Shown: positions 36,108-45,129, numbered from the stretch's first letter. The stretch: DNA of 64,000 bases from JAPPLB01 sp965204095 (GCA_965204095.1 OZ241991.1:3286001-3350000); one strand, 5' to 3'. Notes: generated from the sequence alone by a model not told the origin. A program made the numbers and translations.

Positions 36108-37079
36108 TCAGGTAAAGTGTCGGATGCCTTGCTTCGTCTCGTGCATCAAAGCAATCGCCAAGTCTTTGATCTCGGTGCGCCTGGCCACCTTCTCGCGCCA
36201 AAGTCCCGGGAAATTCGAGTAGCCGTAGTAGGCCCCCGCCAACTGCCCATACACAGCCGCCGTGGTCTCGGCATTGTGCGCCAGTCCCAGTCGTATGGCT
36301 AGCAAAGCGCCTGCTGCGAAATCGCTCGTCTTGTGAAAGGCCCAGAGCGCTGCTTCGAGGGTATCTGCCGCGATTCCGGAGGCGGCAAGTTCAGAGGCCT
36401 GCTTCTGCTTGTAGATGCCGCGCGCAATGCGATCGATGGCCGGACTCAAAGCAACATGCTGGAAAAGCCAATAGTTGTAGACAGGCGAGTAGAGATCAGA
36501 TAGCAGGGCCTCCTTCGACTCGTTGCGTAGTGCGCCGACAATGAGTCCCGTCATGTACCGGCAAGCATCCACCGCATCGACCGTCGAATCCGTGGTGCGC
36601 GACATCTGGGCCGCAATCTCCTTTGCCCGGGCGCCGTCGTGAATCAGATACATCGGTATCGGAGCCAGCCGCGCCAGCGAGCTGCTGCCCGCCTTCGAAG
36701 TCTCATCCGACCCCGCAAAAGGGTCTCCGGTCGATTCGTAGCGGCTGATCGCCCCCCACAAACCCGGCTCCGGTTCCGCGGCGCTGCCGTTGCTGCCCGT
36801 CCGGCTCTGCCGCCACCATTGCAGATATCGATCCATTTGGTCGCGCGGATCGAATCCTCGGCGTTCCAGCAGGCTGCTGGCCAGGCAAACAGCCATTGAC
36901 GCGGTGCCCGTCCAATGGCCGGGGTCGAGGGCATTCGGCTCCTCCGAGTGCTCCGAACTGCCGGGAGTGCGGGACTGGTAAGCCGCACCGAGAGCAGACC
37001 CGGCCGCCAGGCCGACAAGTGCGCCCTGATATCGATCTGTAAGATTCACCGTCGAAAGCCCACTCATTCTAGCCTGCAT
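36108..37079 (-). CDS. ADP-ribosylglycohydrolase-family protein
   Basis: 323 residues. The DraG-like pattern begins DRYQGALVGLAAGSALGAAY, with HWTGTASMAVCLASSLLER (a T-x-D type metal position is not intact), a central SRTTDSTVDAVDACRYMTGL, and FAAGALLAIRLGLAHNAETT near the end. Such enzymes remove ADP-ribose from proteins or small molecules. ATG 37079 lies in the terminal repeat of a dispersed element with GGTGAG three bases upstream; ATG 37067 (MSGLSTVNLT) is the native-looking alternative. It is coupled to pgsA. Confidence 0.8.
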   Translation of the reverse strand: MQARMSGLSTVNLTDRYQGALVGLAAGSALGAAYQSRTPGSSEHSEEPNALDPGHWTGTASMAVCLASSLLERRGFDPRDQMDRYLQWWRQSRTGSNGSAAEPEPGLWGAISRYESTGDPFAGSDETSKAGSSSLARLAPIPMYLIHDGARAKEIAAQMSRTTDSTVDAVDACRYMTGLIVGALRNESKEALLSDLYSPVYNYWLFQHVALSPAIDRIARGIYKQKQASELAASGIAADTLEAALWAFHKTSDFAAGALLAIRLGLAHNAETTAAVYGQLAGAYYGYSNFPGLWREKVARRTEIKDLAIALMHETKQGIRHFT

Positions 37080-37254
37080 GTCTCACCACGTGGCGAGCTG
37101 AAGTGCGTAAGAGGGCCGCCGGGACGAGGCGCGAGCCGCTTGGCGCGTGCAGGCGTACTGGTCAGTAGGTCGAGCAAGCGTTGCAAAGGAAAAGCGAAGT
37201 CATGGCGGTCGCATCGCGTGCTTCGGGCGTCGGGTGGCGAGAAATGCAGGTTAG
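37069..37254. repeat. Dispersed TIR repeat, copy 6 (full, subtype A)
   Basis: CTAGCCTGCATGTCTCACC and the inverse GGTGGCGAGAAATGCAGGTTAG bound the element. The core is subtype A with the AAGGAAAAGCG segment also seen at 28.1 kb. Read on the minus strand, the left end supplies GGTGAG and ATG to the ADP-ribosylglycohydrolase gene. Bases 37255-37440 and 37515-37662 hold no recognisable gene apart from the tRNA between them. Confidence 0.9.
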
Positions 37255-37440
37255 GTGCTTTGAATGTATGTTGGAAGCCCCATTCGTCCGTTCGGCGCAA
37301 TAGGTGGGTGTGCGCAATGGCCGGTCGGTACGGATGATGGAGTTGGTCGATAGGACGTTAGAGAAGCACCGGCGGCATCCGTTGTCCCAAAGACAGCATC
37401 GACGCGCCCAGGCGGACGAAACGAATCGTTGCGGGGAACA

Positions 37441-37514
37441 TGGCTGGGAGGCAGGGATTCGAACCCCGATAAACAGATCCAGAGTCTGTCGTGTTACCGT
37501 TACACTACCTCCCA
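37441..37514 (-). tRNA. tRNA-Gln (anticodon CTG), CCA encoded
   Basis: On the minus strand the acceptor stem TGGGAGG pairs with CCTCCCA, followed by discriminator G and an encoded CCA. The anticodon arm is ACAGA-CTCTGGA-TCTGT, giving anticodon CTG for codon CAG. The T arm reads CGGGGTTCGAATCCCTG. All four arms can be drawn. No integrase is next to it. Confidence 0.95.
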
Positions 37515-37662
37515 GCAGAAAGGCAGGACGTTCCTCAGTATAGGCGGCGCTGATAAGGCCCGCAAGACAGCGGCCGCCCGCTATGGACTACCCTTGTAGT
37601 AATAAGCGTCGCGGTGTCCCGGTGGAGGTCACTGCTTGCTCCCGAGAGAGCCGTCAGGCGGT

Positions 37663-38442
37663 TTAGCCTGCGCTCGCCATGCCTGCCATGACGGGCAGAA
37701 TGTCGCCGATCTCGCCGTGCAGCACAAGGTCGGCCGCCGAGTCCACTGGGGTCTCCTCACGGTTGACAATGATGAGCTTCGCGCCCGCATTCTTGGCGAT
37801 GACGGGCAAGCTCGCCGCAGGCTGCACGACCAGAGAAGACCCCACGGCCAAGAACAGGTCACAGGACTCCGCGGCCTGCTGCGCCGCAAGCACAACTCGC
37901 ACTGGCATGGGCTGTCCGAAGGAGACCGTGGCGGGTTTGAGAAGACCGCCGCATTTTCGGCATAGGGGAGCTTTCTCCCCGCCCTCGACACGAGCGACAG
38001 CCTCTTCCATGTCAATGCGGTCGCCGCAGGTAAGACACATGGCCTCGGTCGTTGTGCCGTGAAGCTCGAAGACGATCTCGCTCGGGATCCCGGACCTCTG
38101 ATGCAAGCGCTCTATATTCTGCGTGATCATGGCGCTGAGCTTGCCGGCGCGGTACAGTTCGACAAACGCCATATGACCCGAGTTCGGCTTTGCGTCACGC
38201 ATCTCGGGCCAACTCTCCACTTTCTGACGCCAGGCTTCGATGCGATCTTCCTCGTTGTTGATGAATTCCTGGAAATAGACCGTGCGATTGCGGGCCCACA
38301 CACCATTTGGGCTCCGAAAGTCAGAGACGCCCGACTCGGTCGAGATGCCCGCGCCCGTGAAGCCCACGATCCTCGACGCTGCATTGATCCACTTGCGGGC
38401 CAGTTGGACTTGCAAGGACAGCGGTTGCCGACGGAATCTCAT
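37663..38442 (-). CDS. Sirtuin (SIR2-family NAD-dependent protein deacylase)
   Basis: A 259-residue enzyme. Motifs are GFTGAGISTESGVSDFRS (NAD pocket), TQNIERLHQRSG (TQN and catalytic region), FELHGTTTEAMCLTCGD and LCRKCGGLLKP (four zinc cysteines), VSFGQPMP, AVGSSLVVQPAASLP, and IIVNREETPVDSAADLVLHG. The usual catalytic histidine is in ELHG. It removes acyl groups from lysines and makes O-acyl-ADP-ribose. The GAGIS start fits the bacterial class. No acetyl-CoA synthetase gene is adjacent. Confidence 0.93.
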   Translation of the reverse strand: MRFRRQPLSLQVQLARKWINAASRIVGFTGAGISTESGVSDFRSPNGVWARNRTVYFQEFINNEEDRIEAWRQKVESWPEMRDAKPNSGHMAFVELYRAGKLSAMITQNIERLHQRSGIPSEIVFELHGTTTEAMCLTCGDRIDMEEAVARVEGGEKAPLCRKCGGLLKPATVSFGQPMPVRVVLAAQQAAESCDLFLAVGSSLVVQPAASLPVIAKNAGAKLIIVNREETPVDSAADLVLHGEIGDILPVMAGMASAG

Positions 38443-38503
38443 GGGAGCCCTTCCATGGTAGCGGGAGTCGAATTCCGTCGATGGGTCCGCGGCCAGCCGC
38501 TAT

Positions 38504-38536
38504 CAAAAAAGAGCGGACCGGGGTGAGCGGTCCGCT
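38504..38536 (-). terminator. Rho-independent terminator for the FecR-domain gene
   Basis: AGCGGACC and GGTCCGCT form an eight-pair stem with a nine-base loop. On the minus strand it is followed by CTTTTTTG. It lies about 45 bases beyond the stop of the FecR-domain gene. Confidence 0.75.
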
Positions 38537-38579
38537 TTCTGAAGGGTGCCAACGTGTTGTTGGGGGAAACGGTCTGCGG

Positions 38580-41204
38580 TCAGCGGTCGCGGCTGCGGCT
38601 GCCGGCCGAACTGGAACTACGGACACCACCCGAGCGCACGCTGCCGGATGAGCTTCCCATCGATCCTCGACTCGACGAGCGGCCCATGCTGCTCGGCGCA
38701 GAGCTTCTGCTGGGGCCGAAGGAGCCTCCGGAACGGCTCGGCGAGCGTGAAACCGACGGTGCCCGCGAAGGAGCCGGCGAGCGGCCCATCGAAGAGCCGC
38801 GGCTGGGCATCGAGGGTGCGCTCGAGCGGGAACTCGAGTACCCGCCCCTGCTTGATGACGGCGCGCGTGAGCGTGACGGCGCTGTGAATCCACCGGAGTT
38901 GCCGGAAGACGACCGCGATGAATTGACACGCGGCGGAGCGGATCGGCTGCCGGAACTGCGTCGGACACTCGACGAGCTGCTCGGGGAACCGGTATTCACC
39001 CGCGACCCGATGCGCGGGGCGAACGTGCCCGAGTTGCCGCGGCTCACACCTGTACGAGGAGAGGAGGAGTTCGTGCGGGTGGTGCCGGAATGGACCCGCG
39101 AGTTGGTCCGAGGCGCTATCGAAGGCCGGCCCGAGGATCGATCCACCCCTTGCGGCCGAGAGGTCCGGAATGTTCGGTCGCCAGGCTTTTGGCTGCTGGG
39201 CATCGAGCGCACCGTTGCTCCGCCGCTGCCGCTTGTGCGGCTCCTCGAGAACGTCCGCCACCGCGAGCGGCTTGTCGGCTCTCTGGAGTTGGTCGAGTTG
39301 GTGGGTCGTGACGCACCCGTCGTGGGGAAACCGTCTCGCGAGCGGCGGGGCGTTCCACCGAATCGGCGCCACGCCGGACGGGAAGCGCTGCCCGTGCCGG
39401 ATTGCGTCGTCGCGCCGGATCTGACACCGCCCGCAACGCCCGGTGCGGCTACGATGGCAGTTACGTTCCCGCCTCGAGACCGCGCCGTGGTGCTCGGGGA
39501 GGCTGCGACTCCTCTCGGACGGCGTGTATCGGTCGTTGAGCTTCGGACGGATGTGGATGAACCGGTCTGAGACGGAATATCGGACTGCGAGGCCCGATTC
39601 CGTTGGCCGCGGATCGCCCCGAGCGCCGCCGAGCGGACACCTCCCGCGGATGAAGTCCTCCCATCCCCTCCGCCAGCGGAGCCCGTTCTGGATTGAGTCA
39701 CACGGCCGACGGTCCCGGACGAACTGCCGGAAGCCGCCTGGCGCCGTCCGTTCGCTTCGGCGAACACACGGATCGTGCGGGTCACCTGCTCGCGTTGCTG
39801 CTGGAAACTGATTCTCTGCACGGGGCGCTGACGCCGGTCGGTGCTAAAGAATTGTCTGCTTCCGCTCTGCCCGGAAGCAGGTCTCAGTGTCGCCCGCCTG
39901 ACGACGTTGCCACGGCTCTGAGCTTCGGGCACTACCGGGATTTGACCGCGCATGACTGTCGCTCGGCGTAATTCGCTTGCCCGAAGGCTACGCGGTTGAC
40001 TCGCCAATCCTCGCGCGAAGCGCTCAGCGGTCACCACGTTAACGCCGTTGTTGGCCCGCGCATTGCGGAAGCCGTTGTGGATGTTGATGTTGTTGTTGAC
40101 GATCACGGCGTTGCGTCCGCCGCCGACGCGCCTGGATCCGCGCCCATACCAGGGGTAGTAACGCTCACCCGGCGCCAGCGGAACCCAGCCCACGTGACGG
40201 TAGGGATAATGCCCTCCGACACCGAACCCGATACCAAAATCGAAGCCGAAGAAAGCAACCAGCGCGGGACGCCAGTAATGATGGCTGTAGTATGCGCCCG
40301 GATACCAGCCCCAGCCGTAGATCGCGTGATGGAACCAGCGGCCGTAGTGATAAGGAGCCCAGCCCCAAGGCTCGCGGCTGACCCAGGTCCAGCCGTAGTA
40401 GTCGATGTAACGCCACCCTCCGTAGCGGTAGGGAGCCCAGCCGATGTTGACTGATGGGAACCAGCAATTCCCGTAGCGGGGAACGTAGACCCAGTGCCCA
40501 TGATCGTCGAGGTCTTCCGCTCCGTAGATGCTCCGGCTGACGTAGCGGTAGCTCTCTGATTTCCGCAGACTCTTGTCGCGGCGCTCGTTCCACTCATCCC
40601 ATTCATCACGAGGAGTGGTGTTGGTGATGATGAACTCGCTCTCGTCCTTTTCCTGGCCCGCGCGGACAATCATGCGCTTACCTTTCTTGAGGACCTCCAC
40701 CCCCTCCGTAGAAGCTATTTCCGCTTCGCCCTTCTGGACAATCACCCAGACTTCGCCGTCGCCATGAACCTCGACCCGATAGCGCCCGTTCTTGCCGGGA
40801 CGGACCGCGACCAGTGGAGTCTCGATATCGACATCGGCCTCGCCGCCGCGCAGTTCACTGTAGGTGACGACGCCGCGCTCGACTTGAACGCGATACCGGC
40901 GGTTTTCCAGATTCGCCATATGGACTTCGGTATCCGGACCCAGTCGCAGCAGGTTCGAATAGTCAAGCTGCACCTCGGCTCGCGAGCCGGCTCCAGCGGC
41001 GATCGAGTCACCCTCGACAAGCGGAGAATTGACCTGCGCTTGCATCCAGTCGCCTGACTCTCCTCGGCGAAGGGTGACATCACCATTGGTAAGGCTGACG
41101 CGGGCGACCCCCAGGGCGGGCCCGTTCTGCTGAGCCCAACCGGTGGAGCTCGGCAGCAGCAGGGCCACTGCGAATACCGGCAAGATTCGGTTGGTGTGTT
41201 TCAT
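38580..41204 (-). CDS. Exported FecR-domain protein with DUF6600-like aromatic region and Ser/Arg-rich tail
   Basis: 874 residues in three parts. A signal peptide (ILPVFAVALLLPSSTGWAQQ) precedes a FecR-type domain (DWMQAQVNSPLVEGDSIAAG, SRAEVQLDYSNLLRLGPDTE, ETPLVAVRPGKNGRYRV). Residues of about 235-365 are very rich in W, Y, G and P (GHWVYVPRYGNCWFPSVN, WAPYRYGGWRYIDYYGWTWV), the DUF6600 pattern. From about residue 480 to the end the chain is almost only S, R, G, T and P (for example SSSRGGYSSSRSS), clearly disordered and strongly basic. The tail could bind acidic polymers or the cell surface. No sigma/FecI pair is next to it. A terminator follows the gene. Confidence 0.78.
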   Translation of the reverse strand: MKHTNRILPVFAVALLLPSSTGWAQQNGPALGVARVSLTNGDVTLRRGESGDWMQAQVNSPLVEGDSIAAGAGSRAEVQLDYSNLLRLGPDTEVHMANLENRRYRVQVERGVVTYSELRGGEADVDIETPLVAVRPGKNGRYRVEVHGDGEVWVIVQKGEAEIASTEGVEVLKKGKRMIVRAGQEKDESEFIITNTTPRDEWDEWNERRDKSLRKSESYRYVSRSIYGAEDLDDHGHWVYVPRYGNCWFPSVNIGWAPYRYGGWRYIDYYGWTWVSREPWGWAPYHYGRWFHHAIYGWGWYPGAYYSHHYWRPALVAFFGFDFGIGFGVGGHYPYRHVGWVPLAPGERYYPWYGRGSRRVGGGRNAVIVNNNINIHNGFRNARANNGVNVVTAERFARGLASQPRSLRASELRRATVMRGQIPVVPEAQSRGNVVRRATLRPASGQSGSRQFFSTDRRQRPVQRISFQQQREQVTRTIRVFAEANGRRQAASGSSSGTVGRVTQSRTGSAGGGDGRTSSAGGVRSAALGAIRGQRNRASQSDIPSQTGSSTSVRSSTTDTRRPRGVAASPSTTARSRGGNVTAIVAAPGVAGGVRSGATTQSGTGSASRPAWRRFGGTPRRSRDGFPTTGASRPTNSTNSREPTSRSRWRTFSRSRTSGSGGATVRSMPSSQKPGDRTFRTSRPQGVDRSSGRPSIAPRTNSRVHSGTTRTNSSSPRTGVSRGNSGTFAPRIGSRVNTGSPSSSSSVRRSSGSRSAPPRVNSSRSSSGNSGGFTAPSRSRAPSSSRGGYSSSRSSAPSMPSRGSSMGRSPAPSRAPSVSRSPSRSGGSFGPSRSSAPSSMGRSSSRGSMGSSSGSVRSGGVRSSSSAGSRSRDR

Positions 41205-41576
41205 GGCGTTGTCTCCGCCCTCACTTCTGCAATCAGGATGCCAAAGTACAAGATATTGATGTTACGCACCTTACAATGAGGGCCTCCGACCCCGTATGCG
41301 GTGCAGAACCACCAGAATGGCCGAAAGGCACCAGACGAGAAGGCCGCAATGCAGACGGCTCGGCTCTCCTGATGCTGTCTTCCATGTGCGGCCACTCGGA
41401 CCCTGTTGAAGGGAGTTGATTTCGAGAGTGAACCAATTCAAACCCGAAGCGATCCACTTTCACGCTCCGCGCCTTGACCGCGTTATCGAAGACTTTTTTT
41501 GTTATCTGCCCCACGGCATCGCTGTTGGGCAAGAGCCCATCGAATCGAGAATCGTACTCTGCATCCGTCCTGCGTG
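41205..41576. other. Intergenic region, nothing recognised
   Basis: This presumably holds the promoter of the FecR-domain gene. Short frames on both strands show no family features. I see no hairpin with a T-run. Confidence 0.4.
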
Positions 41577-41813
41577 CTAAGGACGCTCCGGCGATCGGTG
41601 GATGAACAGAGCCGCGTAGCAGCCGGCGATCGTAACGATCAGAGCGGGGGACGCGGGCAAGCGCAGCATGAGTTGCTGCGGCGAGTCGTCGAAGTAAGGC
41701 CAAGCGAGTCCCACTCCGGCCACCATGATGACAACAAGGTGCATCAACAACTCGACGTCCCAAAACGGGCGACGGCCCGAGCCGGGATCGTCAGGTGTTG
41801 GCGGCTTCGCCAT
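41577..41813 (-). CDS. Small membrane protein with two helices
   Basis: 78 residues. Two hydrophobic segments (LLMHLVVIMVAGVGLAWPYF and PASPALIVTIAGCYAALFIH) lie behind a short proline-rich cytoplasmic start. There is no family match I can name. It lies 13 bases after the next small membrane gene on the same strand, so the two are probably co-transcribed. Confidence 0.5.
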   Translation of the reverse strand: MAKPPTPDDPGSGRRPFWDVELLMHLVVIMVAGVGLAWPYFDDSPQQLMLRLPASPALIVTIAGCYAALFIHRSPERP

Positions 41814-41826
41814 GGCTCCGCTCCAG

Positions 41827-42261
41827 CTAAGCCTCAGAAGCGGGCCGTTTATCCTCGACGACTCTCAGACTCTTGGCGGCCCGGTAGGAGATCAGCGCCG
41901 CCAACAGAAACCCGATACCCAGCGACAAACAGATCGTTGCTGGAAAAATCGTGCTGGGGTCGTCGTCCAACAGAAGGACGAACCCGACTCCGAGGCAGAC
42001 AAGCACAATGCCCGTCCGCATGACCCCGAGAACCTTCAGACGCTGATCCTTGCGTTCCGTGAGGCTGTCTTCAAAGACACTGCGACCGTGTTCAGTGCTC
42101 AGAAACTCGTTGAGTTCTGCGGCGGAAGAGAATCGATCGATGAACTGCTTCTGCATCTCAGCCCGCCGGACCCACTTCGACTGGCGGAGACGCGTGTTGA
42201 GCCAGAATACGAATCCGAGCAACAGAATGACACCGATCGGAATGATGATGTAGTCGTCCAA
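41827..42261 (-). CDS. Membrane protein of unknown function
   Basis: About 144 residues if it starts at TTG 42261, which has an ideal GGAGGAG eight bases upstream; the frame extends to 42306. One helix is at the start (YIIIPIGVILLLGFVFWL), followed by a charged helical middle (MQKQFIDRFSSAAELNEFLS, VFEDSLTERKDQRLKVLG). Two C-terminal helices follow (RTGIVLVCLGVGFVLLL, ATICLSLGIGFLLAALISY). I do not recognise the family. It is paired with the small membrane gene downstream. Confidence 0.6.
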   Translation of the reverse strand: MDDYIIIPIGVILLLGFVFWLNTRLRQSKWVRRAEMQKQFIDRFSSAAELNEFLSTEHGRSVFEDSLTERKDQRLKVLGVMRTGIVLVCLGVGFVLLLDDDPSTIFPATICLSLGIGFLLAALISYRAAKSLRVVEDKRPASEA

Positions 42262-42350
42262 GCGGGGAACTCCTCCAGCGGCTGCACGCTTCTCAGCGGT
42301 CGCCAAGCGCGTAGCTAACAGGATAACAAGCAGGACTCCTGAAGCTGCTG

Positions 42351-43109
42351 CTACTCGGGCTGGGCAAGCAGTACGCCGCCATCAACAACCAGCGTTGCGC
42401 CCGTGATCCAGGAAGCGTCGTCGCTCAGCAGAAAACAGGCAATACCTGCTACATCCTCCGGCTCGCCAAGCCGGCCGAGAGGATACGCCGCAGCAGCCTC
42501 CTCCTCACGGCCCTCCCAGAGCACACGGGCAAATTTGGTCTTCACCAAGCCGGGCGCGACCGCATTGACCCGCACCTTCGGCGCCAACTCCAGAGCCATT
42601 TGCCGTGTGAGTTGGAGCACGGCGGCCTTGCTCACGTTGTATGCACCGACTTTCTCGACCGTACGAAGGCCGTTGACGGAAGCGACATTGAGAATCGCTC
42701 CGCCTGAATCGGACATCCGCTGTTGCCACGCTTCTTGAATCCAGCCCAGCGGGCCCATGACATTGACCTCGAGGATCTTCCGAACGGCGTCCGTCTCCGC
42801 CTCGACCAACGGCCCGTACTGCGGGTTCGTGGCCGCGTTGTTGACGAGCAGGTCCAACGTTCCGAATGCTTCGATCGTTCTTGCCACGGCCCGTCGGCGG
42901 TGCTCCGCGTCCGCCGACGAACCGGCGACAGCGATGGCCCGCGGACCAGCCTCGAGAGCTTTGAGAGCATCGTCGAGACCGCCTTGCTTGCGGCTTGTCA
43001 GACAAACCTTGCCGCCAAGGTCAAGCACTCGCCGAGCGATGGCCAGCCCGATCCCTCGTGACCCGCCATTGATCAGAGCCGTTTTGTCTTCAAGAATCGA
43101 TGTTTGCAT
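42351..43109 (-). CDS. SDR-family oxidoreductase
   Basis: A 252-residue classical short-chain dehydrogenase. The nucleotide motif is NGGSRGIGLAIARRVLDLG (first G of TGxxxGIG replaced by a GG pair), the NNAATNPQYG and NVMGPLGW motifs follow, then the catalytic Ser in LNVASVNGLRTVEKVGAY with Y and K in YNVSKAA. The C-terminus ends SWITGATLVVDGG as in FabG-like enzymes. The FabG-like layout suggests an NADP ketoreductase; the substrate is unknown. It is divergent from the serine hydrolase gene. The 340 bases between them (43110-43449) hold no further gene I recognise. Confidence 0.92.
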   Translation of the reverse strand: MQTSILEDKTALINGGSRGIGLAIARRVLDLGGKVCLTSRKQGGLDDALKALEAGPRAIAVAGSSADAEHRRRAVARTIEAFGTLDLLVNNAATNPQYGPLVEAETDAVRKILEVNVMGPLGWIQEAWQQRMSDSGGAILNVASVNGLRTVEKVGAYNVSKAAVLQLTRQMALELAPKVRVNAVAPGLVKTKFARVLWEGREEEAAAAYPLGRLGEPEDVAGIACFLLSDDASWITGATLVVDGGVLLAQPE

Positions 43110-43449
43110 TCACCCCACCACCGGCCGCAACGTGCTCCCAGCTCTTCACGCAGGGTCTTCAGATGTGATTTTCACACAACGGGCTTCGTCTCGAATGTCC
43201 TGGGCGCTCATGCAACCGGTTTCTCCATAGCCTCGCGCCATCAGGAAAAGGCCTGTAGAAAAAAGCTGCCCGAAAGCGGCGCTGGCAGGGCATCGAGGCT
43301 TGCAAGTCGCATTTCTGGAAGGGAATCCGACACCCAGGCCGCTTCCACGGCATCCGCGGGTTCTGGGAATCACCATCGAATCCTGGCTGAAAGATCTCAC
43401 CGCTGCTGAAATCCGCACAGAACTTGCCAACTTCTTCGGCAACCGTAGA

Positions 43450-44892
43450 ATGCTGTGTGTGCGCCACCTGTTCCTTGTCGCCGTACTGATCGCGGGCTCC
43501 GCAGCAGCGAATGCCGCACCCGATGTGGAAATCGATCGCTACGTCGAGCACGAGATGGAGCTGAACGGGATTCCCGGTCTTTCTCTTGCCCTGGTCGAGG
43601 AAGGCAAGGTCTCCTACCTACGGGCTTACGGCGTGCGGAACTCCGAGTCGAGGCAACCGCTTCGAGTCGAGACCCCGATGGAGCTGGCTTCAGTCAGCAA
43701 GGGGTTCACCGCTCTCGCGATCCTGCAACTCGAGCAAGACGGAGCTGTCGACCGTGACTCGGTCGTGAGCGAATACCTTCCCGAACTCGATGGCGGCTGG
43801 CAAGGTGTCACTCTCAGCCATCTGATCCGGCATCGCAGCGGCTTGCGCCGCCGACACGACTTCCTCGCGCCTTGCTGCGGGCAGGCCGGAAACCTCGATT
43901 TGGACTCCGCGGTTCGGATGCTGGCCCATGTGGAACTCGAGAGCACTCCGGGCGCGACGTTCTCTTACGCCAATAGCAACTACGTGTTGCTGGCTGCCGT
44001 CATCCAGCGTATGGCGGGCGCCGCGTTCATCAGCTACATGCGGGAGTCGGTGTTCCAGCCTCTCGGCATGCATCGGACTACGTTGCAAGAAGAAGTGGCG
44101 CGTTCATGGGAAGGCGCATCCCCTCACGAGTGGCAGTGGGGACGAGTCCGAGTCAGCCCCTCGCGCTTTCTGGGCTGGTACGGCAGTTCACGTATCAAGG
44201 CGAGTGCGGAGGATATGGGCGTGTACATGGTGTCCATGCTGGACCCCATGGCCGCCAGGCTGGACTCCATGTCCACCCACGCCGGCGACTCGAACTTCCG
44301 CGCTGCCTGGTGGGACCAGCTAGGCCCGGACTACGATCTGGGCTGGAACGTGAGCGACGAGACGGAGTGGATGGACAACCAAGTCGTTCTCGAGCATACC
44401 GGGAGCCTATGGGGCGCCGACACCGCAGTCGTGCTGGCTCCAGAGCGGGCCATCGGCGCAGCGGTCCTCGTGAACATGGGAACCAGTCGCGCCGGTGAAA
44501 TTGCCCGGGCGATCGTTCGGAGCCGGGATGGAACACCGCTTCCTGAACCGCATCGGACGAGCCGGATGGAGATTCCAGACACCTGGGCCCGGATCTTCCT
44601 CATGTTCGCCGCCGCAATTTTCGGAGTGAATATCTGGTACGGGCTGCGAGTAAGGCGGCAGGTTCGTTTGGGCACGCGAGCTTGGAACGCGCCCATCAGT
44701 CGAATCATTCGCGCGGGGGTGCTGGTGATCCTGGCCTTTATCTTGATCCTCAACTTCTACTGGGGTTCAGAACCGCCCCTCCCAGCGCTCCCCACGACGA
44801 TACAAACGGCGTTGCCGGCGCTGGCGGCCAGCGTCTCGACCTTGCTGCTCGTGGCGGCCGCCGTCGGCCTGCTCCCCAGGCTGAAGCGCTGA
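43450..44892 (+). CDS. Serine hydrolase of the beta-lactamase/PBP4-like family with C-terminal membrane helices
   Basis: About 480 residues from ATG 43450. The signal peptide is RHLFLVAVLIAGSAAANAAP. The SxxK box is in ELASVSKGFTALAILQLEQDG, the YxN box in SYANSNYVLLAAVIQRM, and an HTG third box in LEHTGSLWG. It is a penicillin-recognising fold, probably an exported peptidase or esterase rather than a lactamase. After residue 380 come about three membrane helices (WARIFLMFAAAIFGVNIWYG, GVLVILAFILILNFYWG, LAASVSTLLLVAAAVGLLP), which would tether it. An in-frame extension to 43300 does not look native. Confidence 0.87.
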   Translation: MLCVRHLFLVAVLIAGSAAANAAPDVEIDRYVEHEMELNGIPGLSLALVEEGKVSYLRAYGVRNSESRQPLRVETPMELASVSKGFTALAILQLEQDGAVDRDSVVSEYLPELDGGWQGVTLSHLIRHRSGLRRRHDFLAPCCGQAGNLDLDSAVRMLAHVELESTPGATFSYANSNYVLLAAVIQRMAGAAFISYMRESVFQPLGMHRTTLQEEVARSWEGASPHEWQWGRVRVSPSRFLGWYGSSRIKASAEDMGVYMVSMLDPMAARLDSMSTHAGDSNFRAAWWDQLGPDYDLGWNVSDETEWMDNQVVLEHTGSLWGADTAVVLAPERAIGAAVLVNMGTSRAGEIARAIVRSRDGTPLPEPHRTSRMEIPDTWARIFLMFAAAIFGVNIWYGLRVRRQVRLGTRAWNAPISRIIRAGVLVILAFILILNFYWGSEPPLPALPTTIQTALPALAASVSTLLLVAAAVGLLPRLKR

Positions 44893-45113
44893 AAGGAGCT
44901 GCGGCTGTCGCCGACGCAGGGGTGCACCCCCCGAGACCACATGAAGAACTCCACAGGCAACCCTGCACTCAGTGGCTATTGGAGGCCAGCGGCAACTGAG
45001 AACGCTCATCTGGCAAACCAAGCCCTGCGAACGATTTCGAAAGGAACCCAAGCCAAGGGGCCCCCAAAGCCCCGTCCCCTGAGACGCCCTCCTCCAGGAA
45101 ACCCGAACGTTTT

Positions 45114-45129
45114 ACTGAAGTACTTCAGT
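45114..45129. repeat. 16-bp perfect palindrome near the island edge
   Basis: ACTGAAGTACTTCAGT is its own complement. It lies in the 357-base gap between the serine hydrolase and the integrase, about 120 bases from the integrase stop. It could be an operator or part of an attachment site. The rest of 44893-45208 holds nothing else I recognise. Confidence 0.45.

Noticed and set aside
37441..37514. tRNA-Gln as the integration site of the island
   Set aside because: It is nearly 8 kb from the integrase with chromosomal genes and a repeat copy between, and no partial tRNA copy was seen near 45.2 kb.
38554..39570. A 338-codon acidic open frame antisense to the FecR-domain gene
   Set aside because: It mirrors the Ser/Arg-rich tail and reads as E/L/R-rich low complexity. 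The minus-strand frame also has a signal peptide and FecR domain.
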